Source: Crossaster papposus | Lineage: Eukaryota; Echinodermata; Asteroidea; Velatida; Solasteridae | Direction: 5' to 3' | DNA: 64,000 bases | Assembly: GCA_037893245.1 (NCBI GenBank) | Contig: JBAIAA010000506.1 | Span: 1,797,001-1,861,000, forward strand | Shown here: piece by piece, positions 53,801 through 64,000 of the stretch | Layout: each line of letters starts with the position of its first letter | Numbering within the stretch: position 1 is the first letter of the stretch | Program-made: the position numbers and the translations under genes | Notes under the pieces: generated by a model | Told to the model about the DNA's origin: nothing | The model's input: the letters and a program-made list of their open reading frames with translations, nothing else | Database searches by the model: none

Positions 53801-56126
53801 CTTTACATATTCCTTATGCACACTTCTTTCCCTTTACATATTTCTTATGCACACTTCTTTCCCTTTACATATTTCTTATGCACACTTCTTTCCCTTTACA
53901 TATTTCTTATGCACACTTCTTTCCCTTTACATATTTCTTATGCACACTTCTTTCCCTTTACATATTTCTTATGCACACTTCTTTCCCTTTACATATTTCT
54001 TATGCACACTTCTTTCCCTTTACATATTTCTTATGCACACTTCTTTCCCTTTACATATTTCTTATGCACACTTCTTTCCCTTTACATATTTCTTATGCAC
54101 ACTTCTTTCCCTTTACATATTTCTTATGCACACTTCTTTCCCTTTACATATTTCTTATGCACACTTCTTTCCCTTTACATATTTCTTATGCACACTTCTT
54201 TCCCTTTACATATTTCTTATGCACACTTCTTTCCCTTTACATATTTCTTATGCACACTTCTTTCCCTTTACATATTTCTTATGCACACTTCTTTCCCTTT
54301 ACATATTTCTTATGCACACTTCTTTCCCTTTACATATTTCTTATGCACACTTCTTTCCCTTTACATATTTCTTATGCACACTTCTTTCCCTTTACATATT
54401 TCTTATGCACACTTCTTTCCCTTTACATATTTCTTATGCACACTTCTTTCCCTTTACATATTTAACTCGAGGGCTTGTTCCCACATCATGTGTTTATTTC
54501 TTATGCACACTTCTTTCCCTTTACATATTTCTTATGCACACTTCTTTCCCTTTACATATTTCTTATGCACACTTCTTTCCCTTTACATATTTCTTATGCA
54601 CACTTCTTTCCCTTTACATATTTCTTATGCACACTTCTTTCCCTTTACATATTTCTTATGCACACTTCTTTCCCTTTACATATTTCTTATGCACACTTAT
54701 TTCCCTTTACATATTTCTTATGCACACTTCTTTCCCTTTACATATTTCTTATGCACACTTCTTTCCCTTTACATATTTCTTATGCACACTTCTTTCCCTT
54801 TACATATTTCTTATGCACACTTCTTTCCCTTTACATATTTCTTATGCACACTTCTTTCCCTTTACATATTTCTTATGCACACTTCTTTCCCTTTACATAT
54901 TTCTTATGCACACTTCTTTCCCTTTACATATTTCTTATGCACACTTCTTTCCCTTTACATATTTCTTATGCACACTTCTTTCCCTTTACATATTTCTTAT
55001 GCACACTTCTTTCCCTTTACATATTTCTTATGCACACTTCTTTCCCTTTACATATTTCTTATGCACACTTCTTTCCCTTTACATATTTCTGATGCACACT
55101 TCTTTCCCTTTACATATTTCTTATGCACACTTCTTTCCCTTTACATATTTCTTATGCACACTTCTTTCCCTTTACATATTTCTTATGCACACTTCTTTCC
55201 CTTTACATATTTCTTATGCACACTTCTTTCCCTTTACATATTTCGTATGCACACTTCTTTCCCTTTACATATTTCTTATGCACACTTCTTTCCCTTTACA
55301 TATTTCGTATGCACACTTCTTTCCCTTTACATATTTCTTATGCACACTTCTTTCCCCTTTACATATTTCTTATGCACACTTCTTTCCCTTTACATATTTC
55401 TTATGCACGCTTCTTTCCCTTTACATATTTCTTATGCACACTTCTTTCCCTTTACATATTTCTTATGCACACTTCTTTCCCTTTACATATTTCTTATGCA
55501 CACTTCTTTCCCTTTACATATTTCTTATGCACACTTCTTTCCCTTTACATATTTCTTATGCACACTTCTTTCCCTTTACATATTTCTTATGCACACTTCT
55601 TTCCCTTTACATATTTCTTATGCACACTTCTTTCCCTTTACATATTTCTTATGCACACTTCTTTCCCTTTACATATTTCTTATGCACACTTCTTTCCCTT
55701 TACATATTTCTTATGCACACTTATTTCCCTTTTTGTAATTTCTTATGCACACTTCTTTCCCTTTACATATTTCTTATGCACACTTCTTTCCCTTTACATA
55801 ATTCTTATGCACACTTCTTTCCCTTTACATATTTCTTATGCACACTTCTTTCCCTTTACATATTTCTTATGCACACTTATTTCCCTTTACATATTTCTTG
55901 TGCATATTTCTTATGCACACTTCTTTCCCTTTACATATTTCTTATGCACACTTCTTTCCCTTTACATATTTCTTATGCACACTTCTTTCCCTTTACATAT
56001 TCCTTATGCACACTTCTTTCCCTTTACATATTTCTTATGCACACTTCTTTCCCTTTACATATTTCTTATGCACACTTCTTTCCCTTTACATATTTCTTAT
56101 GCACACTTCTTTCCCTTTACATATTT
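50816..56126 (+). repeat. 5,311-bp higher-order unit (98/129 triplet type)
   Basis: Triplet at 50,816, 50,914 and 51,043, and two single segments at 53,188 and 54,464, which are 1,276 bp apart (40 x 31 + 36). Each of the two is followed by a CACTTATTTCCC monomer about 230 bp on, so the unit contains an internal 1,276-bp duplication. Length = 166 x 31 + 5 x 36 - 15. Confidence 0.87.
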
Positions 56127-59100
56127 AACTCGAGGGCTTGTTCCCACATCATGTGTTTATTTCTTATGCACACTTCTTTCCCTTTACATATTTCTTATGC
56201 ACACTTCTTTCCCTTTACATATTTAACTCGAGGGCTTGTTCCCACATCATGTGTTTATTTCTTATGCACACTTCTTTCCCTTTACATATTTCTTATGCAC
56301 ACTTCTTTCCCTTTACATATTTCTTATGCACACTTCTTTCCCTTTACATATTTAACTCGAGGGCTTGTTCCCACATCATGTGTTTATTTATTATGCACAC
56401 TTCTTTCCCTTTACACATTTCTTATGCACACTTCTTTCCCTTTACATATTTCTTATGCACACTTCTTTCCCTTTACATATTTCTTATGCACACTTCTTTC
56501 CCTTTACATATTTCTTATGCACACTTCTTTCCCTTTACATATTTATTATGCACACTTCTTTCCCTTTACATATTTATTATGCACACTTCTTTCCCTTTAC
56601 ATATTTCTTATGCACACTTCTTTCCCTTTACATATTTCTTATGCACACTTCTTTCCCTTTACATATTTCTTATGCACACTTCTTTCCCTTTACATATTTC
56701 TTATGCACACTTCTTTCCCTTTACATATTTCGTATGCACACTTCTTTCCCTTTACATATTTCTTATGCACACTTCTTTCCCTTTACATATTTCTTATGCA
56801 CACTTCTTTCCCTTTACATATTTCTTATGCACACTTCTTTCCCCTCTACATATTTCGTATGCACACTTCTTTCCCTTTACATATTTCTTATGCACACTTC
56901 TTTCCCTTTACATATTTCTTATGCACACTTCTTTCCCTTTACATATTTCTTATGCACACTTCTTTCCCTTTACATATTTCTCATGCACACTTCTTTCCCT
57001 TTACATATTTCTTATGCACACTTCTTTCCCTTTACATATTTCTTATGCACACTTCTTTCCCTTTACATATTTCTTATGCAAACTTCTTTCCCTTTACATA
57101 TTTCTTATGCACACTTCTTTCCCTTTACATATTTCTTATGCACACTTCTTTCCCTTTACATATTTCTTATGCACACTTCTTTCCCTTTACATATTTCTTA
57201 TGCACACTTCTTTCCCTTTACATATTTCTTATGCACACTTCTTTCCCTTTACATATTTCTTATGCACACTTCTTTCCCTTTACATATTTCTTATGCACAC
57301 TTCTTTCCCTTTACATATTTTTTATGCACACTTCTTTCCCTTTACATATTTCTTATGCACACTTCTTTCCCTTTACATATTTCTTATGCACACTTCTTTC
57401 CCTTTACATATTTCTTATGCACACTTCTTTCCCTTTACATATTTCTTATGCACACTTCTTTCCCTTTACATATTTCTTATGCACACTTCTTTCCCTTTAC
57501 ATATTCCTTATGCACACTTCTTTCCCTTTACATATTTCTTCTTTCCCTTTACATATTTCTTATGCACACTTCTTTCCCTTTACATATTTCTTATGCACAC
57601 TTCTTTCCCTTTACATATTTCTTATGCACACTTCTTTCCCTTTACATATTTCTTATGCACACTTCTTTCCCTTTACATATTTCTTATGCACACTTCTTTC
57701 CCTTTACATATTTCTTATGCACACTTCTTTCCCTTTACATATTTCTTATGCACACTTCTTTCCCTTTACATATTTCTTATGCACACTTCTTTCCCTTTAC
57801 ATATTTCTTATGCACACTTCTTTCCCTTTACATATTTCTTATGCACACTTCTTTCCCTTTACATATTTCTTATGCACACTTCTTTCCCTTTACATATTTC
57901 TTATGCACACTTCTTTCCCTTTACATATTTCTTATGCACACTTCTTTCCCTTTACATATTTCTTATGCACACTTCTTTCCCTTTACATATTTCTTATGCA
58001 CACTTCTTTCCCTTTACATATTTCTTATGCACACTTCTTTCCCTTTACATATTTCTTATGCACACTTCTTTCCCTTTACATATTTCTTATGCACACTTCT
58101 TTCCCTTTACATATTTCTTATGCACACTTCTTTCCCTTTACATATTTAACTCGAGGGCTTGTTCCCACATCATGTGTTTATTTCTTATGCACACTTCTTT
58201 CCCTTTACATATTTCTTATGCACACTTCTTTCCCTTTACATATTTCTTATGCACACTTCTTTCCCTTTACATATTTCTTATGCACACTTCTTTCCCTTTA
58301 CATATTTCTTATGCACACTTCTTTCCCTTTACATATTTCTTATGCACACTTCTTTCCCTTTACATATTTCTTATGCACACTTATTTCCCTTTACATATTT
58401 CTTATGCACACTTCTTTCCCTTTACATATTTCTTATGCACACTTCTTTCCCTTTACATATTTCTTATGCACACTTCTTTCCCTTTACATATTTCTTATGC
58501 ACACTTCTTTCCCTTTACATATTTCTTATGCACACTTCTTTCCCTTTACATATTTCTTATGCACACTTCTTTCCCTTTACATATTTCTTATGCACACTTC
58601 TTTCCCTTTACATATTTCTTATGCACACTTCTTTCCCTTTACATATTTCTTATGCACACTTCTTTCCCTTTACATATTTCTTATGCACACTTCTTTCCCT
58701 TTACATATTTCTTATGCACACTTCTTTCCCTTTACATATTTCTTATGCACACTTCTTTCCCTTTACATATTTCTTATGCACACTTCTTTCCCTTTACATA
58801 TTTCTGATGCACACTTCTTTCCCTTTACATATTTCTTATGCACACTTCTTTCCCTTTACATATTTCTTATGCACACTTCTTTCCCTTTACATATTTCTTA
58901 TGCACACTTCTTTCCCTTTACATATTTCTTATGCACACTTCTTTCCCTTTACATATTTCGTATGCACACTTCTTTCCCTTTACATATTTCTTATGCACAC
59001 TTCTTTCCCTTTACATATTTCGTATGCACACTTCTTTCCCTTTACATATTTCTTATGCACACTTCTTTCCCCTTTACATATTTCTTATGCACACTTCTTT

Positions 59101-59841
59101 CCCTTTACATATTTCTTATGCACGCTTCTTTCCCTTTACATATTTCTTATGCACACTTCTTTCCCTTTACATATTTCTTATGCACACTTCTTTCCCTTTA
59201 CATATTTCTTATGCACACTTCTTTCCCTTTACATATTTCTTATGCACACTTCTTTCCCTTTACATATTTCTTATGCACACTTCTTTCCCTTTACATATTT
59301 CTTATGCACACTTCTTTCCCTTTACATATTTCTTATGCACACTTCTTTCCCTTTACATATTTCTTATGCACACTTCTTTCCCTTTACATATTTCTTATGC
59401 ACACTTCTTTCCCTTTACATATTTCTTATGCACACTTATTTCCCTTTTTGTAATTTCTTATGCACACTTCTTTCCCTTTACATATTTCTTATGCACACTT
59501 CTTTCCCTTTACATAATTCTTATGCACACTTCTTTCCCTTTACATATTTCTTATGCACACTTCTTTCCCTTTACATATTTCTTATGCACACTTCTTTCCC
59601 TTTACATATTTCTTGTGCATATTTCTTATGCACACTTCTTTTCCTTTACATATTTCTTATGCACACTTCTTTCCCTTTACATATTTCTTATGCACACTTC
59701 TTTCCCTTTACATATTCCTTATGCACACTTCTTTCCCTTTACATATTTCTTATGCACACTTCTTTCCCTTTACATATTTCTTATGCACACTTCTTTCCCT
59801 TTACATATTTCTTATGCACACTTCTTTCCCTTTACATATTT
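56127..59841 (+). repeat. 3,715-bp higher-order unit
   Basis: Copy of the preceding unit lacking the internal 1,276-bp duplication, ten further monomers and 10 bp (the stub at 57,539). Triplet at 56,127, 56,225 and 56,354, single segment at 58,148. Length = 116 x 31 + 4 x 36 - 25. Confidence 0.87.
57539..57559 (+). repeat. 21-bp truncated monomer (10-bp deletion)
   Basis: TTATGCACAC is missing, so TATTTC is followed directly by TTCTTTCCC. I saw it only here. It accounts for the 10-bp remainder in the length of the 3,715-bp unit. Confidence 0.93.
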
Positions 59842-62800
59842 AACTCGAGGGCTTGTTCCCACATCATGTGTTTATTTCTTATGCACACTTCTTTCCCTTT
59901 ACATATTTCTTATGCACACTTCTTTCCCTTTACATATTTAACTCGAGGGCTTGTTCCCACATCATGTGTTTATTTCTTATGCACACTTCTTTCCCTTTAC
60001 ATATTTCTTATGCACACTTCTTTCCCTTTACATATTTCTTATGCACACTTCTTTCCCTTTACATATTTAACTCGAGGGCTTGTTCCCACATCATGTGTTT
60101 ATTTATTATGCACACTTCTTTCCCTTTACACATTTCTTATGCACACTTCTTTCCCTTTACATATTTCTTATGCACACTTCTTTCCCTTTACATATTTCTT
60201 ATGCACACTTCTTTCCCTTTACATATTTCTTATGCACACTTCTTTCCCTTTACATATTTCTTATGCACACTTCTTTCCCTTTACATATTTCTTATGCACA
60301 CTTCTTTCCCTTTACATATTTCTTATGCACACTTCTTTCCCTTTACATATTTCTTATGCACACTTCTTTCCCTTTACATATTTCTTATGCACACTTCTTT
60401 CCCTTTACATATTTCTTATGCACACTTCTTTCCCTTTACATATTTCTTATGCACACTTCTTTCCCTTTACATATTTCTTATGCACACTTCTTTCCCTTTA
60501 CATATTTCTTATGCACACTTCTTTCCCTTTACATATTTCTTATGCACACTTCTTTCCCTTTACATATTTCTTATGCACACTTCTTTCCCTTTACATATTT
60601 CTTATGCACACTTCTTTCCCTTTACATATTTCTTATGCACACTTCTTTCCCTTTACATATTTCTTATGCACACTTCTTTCCCTTTACATATTTCTTATGC
60701 ACACTTCTTTCCCTTTACATATTTCTTATGCACACTTCTTTCCCTTTACATATTTCTTATGCACACTTCTTTCCCTTTACATATTTCTTATGCACACTTC
60801 TTTCCCTTTACATATTTCTTATGCACACTTCTTTCCCTTTACATATTTCTTATGCACACTTATTTCCCTTTACATATTTCTTATGCACACTTCTTTCCCT
60901 TTACATATTTCTTATGCACACTTCTTTCCCTTTACATATTTCTTATGCACACTTCTTTCCCTTTACATATTTCTTATGTACAATTCTTTCCCTTTACATA
61001 TTTCTTATGCACACTTCTTTCCCTTTACATATTTCTTATGCACACTTCTTTCCCTTTACATATTTCTTATGCACACTTCTTTCCCTTTACATATTTCTTA
61101 TGCACACTTCTTTCCCTTTACATATTGCTTATGAACACTTCTTTCCCTTTACATATTTCTTATGCACACTTCTTTCCCTTTACATATTTCTTATGCACAC
61201 TTCTTTCCCTTTACATATTTCGTATGCACACTTCTTTCCCTTTCCATATTTCTTATGCACACTCCTTTCCATTTACATATTTCTTATGCACACTTCTTTC
61301 CCTTTACATATTTAACTCGAGGGCTTGTTCCCACATCATGTGTTTATTTCTTATGCACACTTCTTTCCCTTTACATATTTCTTATGCACACTTCTTTCCC
61401 TTTACATATTTCTTATGTACACTTCTTTCCCTTTACATATTTCTTATGCACACTTCTTTCCCTTTACATATTTCTTATGCACACTTCTTTCCCTTTACAT
61501 ATTTCTTATGCACACTTCTTTCCCTTTACACATTTCTTATGCACACTTCTTTCCCTTTACATATTTCTTATGCACACTTCTTTCCCTTTACATATTTCTT
61601 ATGCACACTTCTTTCCCTTTACATATTTCTTATGCACACTTCTTTCCCTTTACATATTTAACTCGAGGGCTTGTTCCCACATCATGTGTTTATTTCTTAT
61701 GCACACTTCTTTCCCTTTACATATTTCTTATGCACACTTCTTTCCCTTTACATATTTCTTATGCACACTTCTTTCCCTTTACATATTTCTTATGCACACT
61801 TCTTTCCCTTTACATATTTCTTATGCACACTTCTTTCCCTTTACATATTTCTTATGCACACTTCTTTCCCTTTACATATTTCTTATGCACACTTCTTTCC
61901 CTTTACATATTTCTTATGCACACTTCTTTCCCTTTACATATTTCTTATGCACACTTCTTTCCCTTTACATATTTAACTCGAGGGCTTGTTCCCACATCAT
62001 GTGTTTATTTCTTATGCACACATCTTTCCCTTTACATATTTCTTATGCACACTTTCTTCCCTTTACATATTTCTTATGCACACTTCTTTCCCTTTACATA
62101 TTTCTTATGCACACATCTTTCCCTTTACATATTTCTTATGCACACTTCTTTCCCTTTACATATTTATTATGCACACTTCTTTCCCTTTACATATTTCTTA
62201 TGCACACTTCTTTCCCTTTACATATTTCTTATGCACACTTCTTTCCCTTTACATATTTCTTATGCACACTTCTTTCCCTTTACATATTTCTTATGCACAC
62301 TTCTTTCCCTTTACATGTTTCTTATGCACACTTCTTTCCCTTTACATATTTCTTATGCACACTTCTTTCCCTTTACATATTTCTTATGCACACTTCTTTC
62401 CCTTTACATATTTCTTATGCACACTTCTTTCCCTTTACATATTTCTTATGCACACTTCTTTCCCTTTACATATTTCTTATGCACACTTCTTTCCCTTTAC
62501 ATATTTCCTATGCACACTTCTTTCCCTTTACATATTTCTTATGCACACTTCTTTCCCTTTACATATTTCTTATGCACACTTCTTTCCCTTTACATATTTC
62601 TTATGCACACTTCTTTCCCTTTACATATTTCTTATGCACACTTCTTTCCCTTTACATATTTCTTATGCACGCTTCTTTCCCTTTACATATTTCTTATGCA
62701 CACTTCTTTCCCTTTACATATTTCTTATGCACACTTCTTTCCCTTTACATATTTCTTATGCACACTTCTTTCCCTTTACATATTTCTTATGCACACTTCT

Positions 62801-63357
62801 TTCCCTTTACATATTTCTTATGCACACTTCTTTCCCTTTACATATTTCTTATGCACACTTCTTTCCCTTTACATATTTCTTATGCACACTTCTTTCCCTT
62901 TACATATTTCTTATGCACACTTCTTTCCCTTTACATATTTCTTATGCACACTTCTTTCCCTTTTTGTAATTTCTTATGCACACTTCTTTCCCTTTACATA
63001 TTTCTTATGCACACTTCTTTCCCTTTACATAATTCTTATGCACACTTCTTTCCCTTTACATATTTCTTATGCACACTTCTTTCCCTTTACATATTTCTTA
63101 TGCACACTTCTTTCCCTTTACATATTTCTTGTGCATATTTCTTATGCACACTTCTTTCCCTTTACATATTTCTTATGCACACTTCTTTCCCTTTACATAT
63201 TTCTTATGCACACTTCTTTCCCTTTACATATTCCTTATGCACACTTCTTTCCCTTTACATATTTCTTATGCACACTTCTTTCCCTTTACATATTTCTTAT
63301 GCACACTTCTTTCCCTTTACATATTTCTTATGCACACTTCTTTCCCTTTACATATTT
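59842..63357 (+). repeat. 3,516-bp higher-order unit
   Basis: Triplet at 59,842, 59,940 and 60,069, single segments at 61,314, 61,660 and 61,975, and the 13-bp stub at 63,129. Length = 107 x 31 + 6 x 36 - 17. The stretch 60,840-62,110 is richer in private substitutions (for example TACAATTCTTTCC at 60,979, GCTTATGAACAC near 61,128, CACTCCTTTCC near 61,262, CACATCTTTCC at 62,020). A further copy starts at 63,358 with the same 98/129 triplet. Confidence 0.86.
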
Positions 63358-64000
63358 AACTCGAGGGCTTGTTCCCACATCATGTGTTTATTTCTTATGC
63401 ACACTTCTTTCCCTTTACATATTTCTTATGCACACTTCTTTCCCTTTACATATTTAACTCGAGGGCTTGTTCCCACATCATGTGTTTATTTCTTATGCAC
63501 ACTTCTTTCCCTTTACATATTTCTTATGCACACTTCTTTCCCTTTACATATTTCTTATGCACACTTCTTTCACTTTACATATTTAACTCGAGGGCTTGTT
63601 CCCACATCATGTGTTTATTTATTATGCACACTTCTTTCCCTTTACACATTTCTTATGCACACTTCTTTCCCTTTACATATTTCTTATGCACACTTCTTTC
63701 CCTTTACATATTTCTTATGCACACTTCTTTCCCTTTACATATTTCTTATGCACACTTCTTTCCCTTTACATATTTCTTATGCACACTTCTTTCCCTTTAC
63801 ATATTTCTTATGCACACTTCTTTCCCTTTACATATTTCTTATGCACACTTCTTTCCCTTTACATATTTCTTATGCACACTTCTTTCCCTTTACATATTTC
63901 TTATGCACACTTCTTTCCCTTTACATATTTCTTATGCACACTTCTTTCCCTTTACATATTTCTTATGCACACTTCTTTCCCTTTACATATTTCTTATGCA

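Larger units (their letters stand above)
31846..64000 (+). repeat. 31-bp satellite block with dispersed 67-bp monomers (right half)
   Basis: A 31-bp monomer (TTATGCACAC, then the CTTCTTTCCCTTT tract, then ACATATTTC) repeats head to tail to the end of the window, about 980 cores in all. Fifty-one cores carry the extra 36-bp segment and are therefore 67 bp. The 12-bp minisatellite and both linkers are absent. The monomer is 77 percent pyrimidine on this strand and has one G in 31 bases. Most copies match the consensus exactly. Recurring private variants (TATTTCGTATG, ATTATTATG, CACTTATTTCCC, CATACTTCTTATG, GCAAACTTC) mark higher-order units. The array runs off the end of the window. Confidence 0.97.

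Noticed and set aside
32047-63457. Dozens of overlapping plus-strand open frames of hundreds to thousands of codons in the right half
   Set aside because: They follow mechanically from a stop-free 31-bp monomer. The same periodic peptide is read in all phases, most frames begin at a TTG inside the 36-bp segment, synonymous sites are not favoured, and frames overlap each other. No domain is recognisable.
1-64000. CENP-B box, tRNA, rRNA, transposon ends or reverse-transcriptase motifs
   Set aside because: Looked for on both strands within the few distinct monomers and linkers. No match to the CENP-B box core or to any RNA gene or transposase motif was seen.
32000-64000. Inverted repeats or a strand switch inside the array
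   Set aside because: All monomers followed by eye keep the same orientation. No reverse-complement monomer such as GTGTGCATAA was found.

Overview
The window is satellite DNA from end to end. I find no gene, RNA gene, mobile-element protein or unique-sequence stretch in its 64,000 bases. A very long, one-orientation tandem array with nested higher-order repeats points to a eukaryotic chromosome (centromeric, pericentromeric or other heterochromatic satellite). I do not recognise the repeat family and cannot name the species.

Left half (1 to about 31,845): a composite satellite. Its main monomer is 67 bp. It opens TTATGCACAC, carries the pyrimidine tract CTTCTTTCCCTTT, then ACATATTT, then a 36-bp segment that begins AACTCGAGGGCTTGTTCC, contains GACATCAGG and ends GTGTTTATTT, and closes with C. 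Runs of 4 to 10 such monomers alternate with a second module always placed at the same point of the monomer: a left linker (GTCCTGAAATTATCA), an array of a 12-bp minisatellite (TTTTTGACATCA, or the T-variant TTTTTTACATCA), and a right linker (CTGTAAGACTGAAAATTTA). These parts are repeated as kilobase-scale higher-order units: 3,053/3,065, 4,633/4,700, 5,286 (two full copies plus a partial third) and 4,977 bp (two full copies), and shorter 558- and 288-bp tandem duplications.

Right half (31,846 to 64,000): the 12-bp module is gone and the monomer is 31 bp. It equals the 67-bp monomer with the 36-bp segment removed exactly between two TATTT direct repeats. There are roughly 980 copies of the 31-bp core, and 51 of them keep the 36-bp segment. 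Those 51 are not scattered: most lie in triplets with fixed spacings (67/98, 67/129 or 98/129 bp), which mark higher-order units of 3,192, 2,222, 1,850, 1,693, 3,307, 3,384, 5,311, 3,715 and 3,516 bp. These lengths decompose exactly into 31s, 36s and the few visible indels.

The 31-bp monomer has no stop codon in any plus-strand phase, and 31 is not a multiple of 3, so enormous open frames (up to 2,742 codons) arise mechanically. I do not annotate them as genes. The points most worth a second look are the abrupt 67-to-31 bp monomer switch, the nested minisatellite-in-satellite design, the fixed-spacing triplets, the near-identical 5-kb duplications, the CpG contrast between the halves and the recurrent deletions between very short direct repeats.
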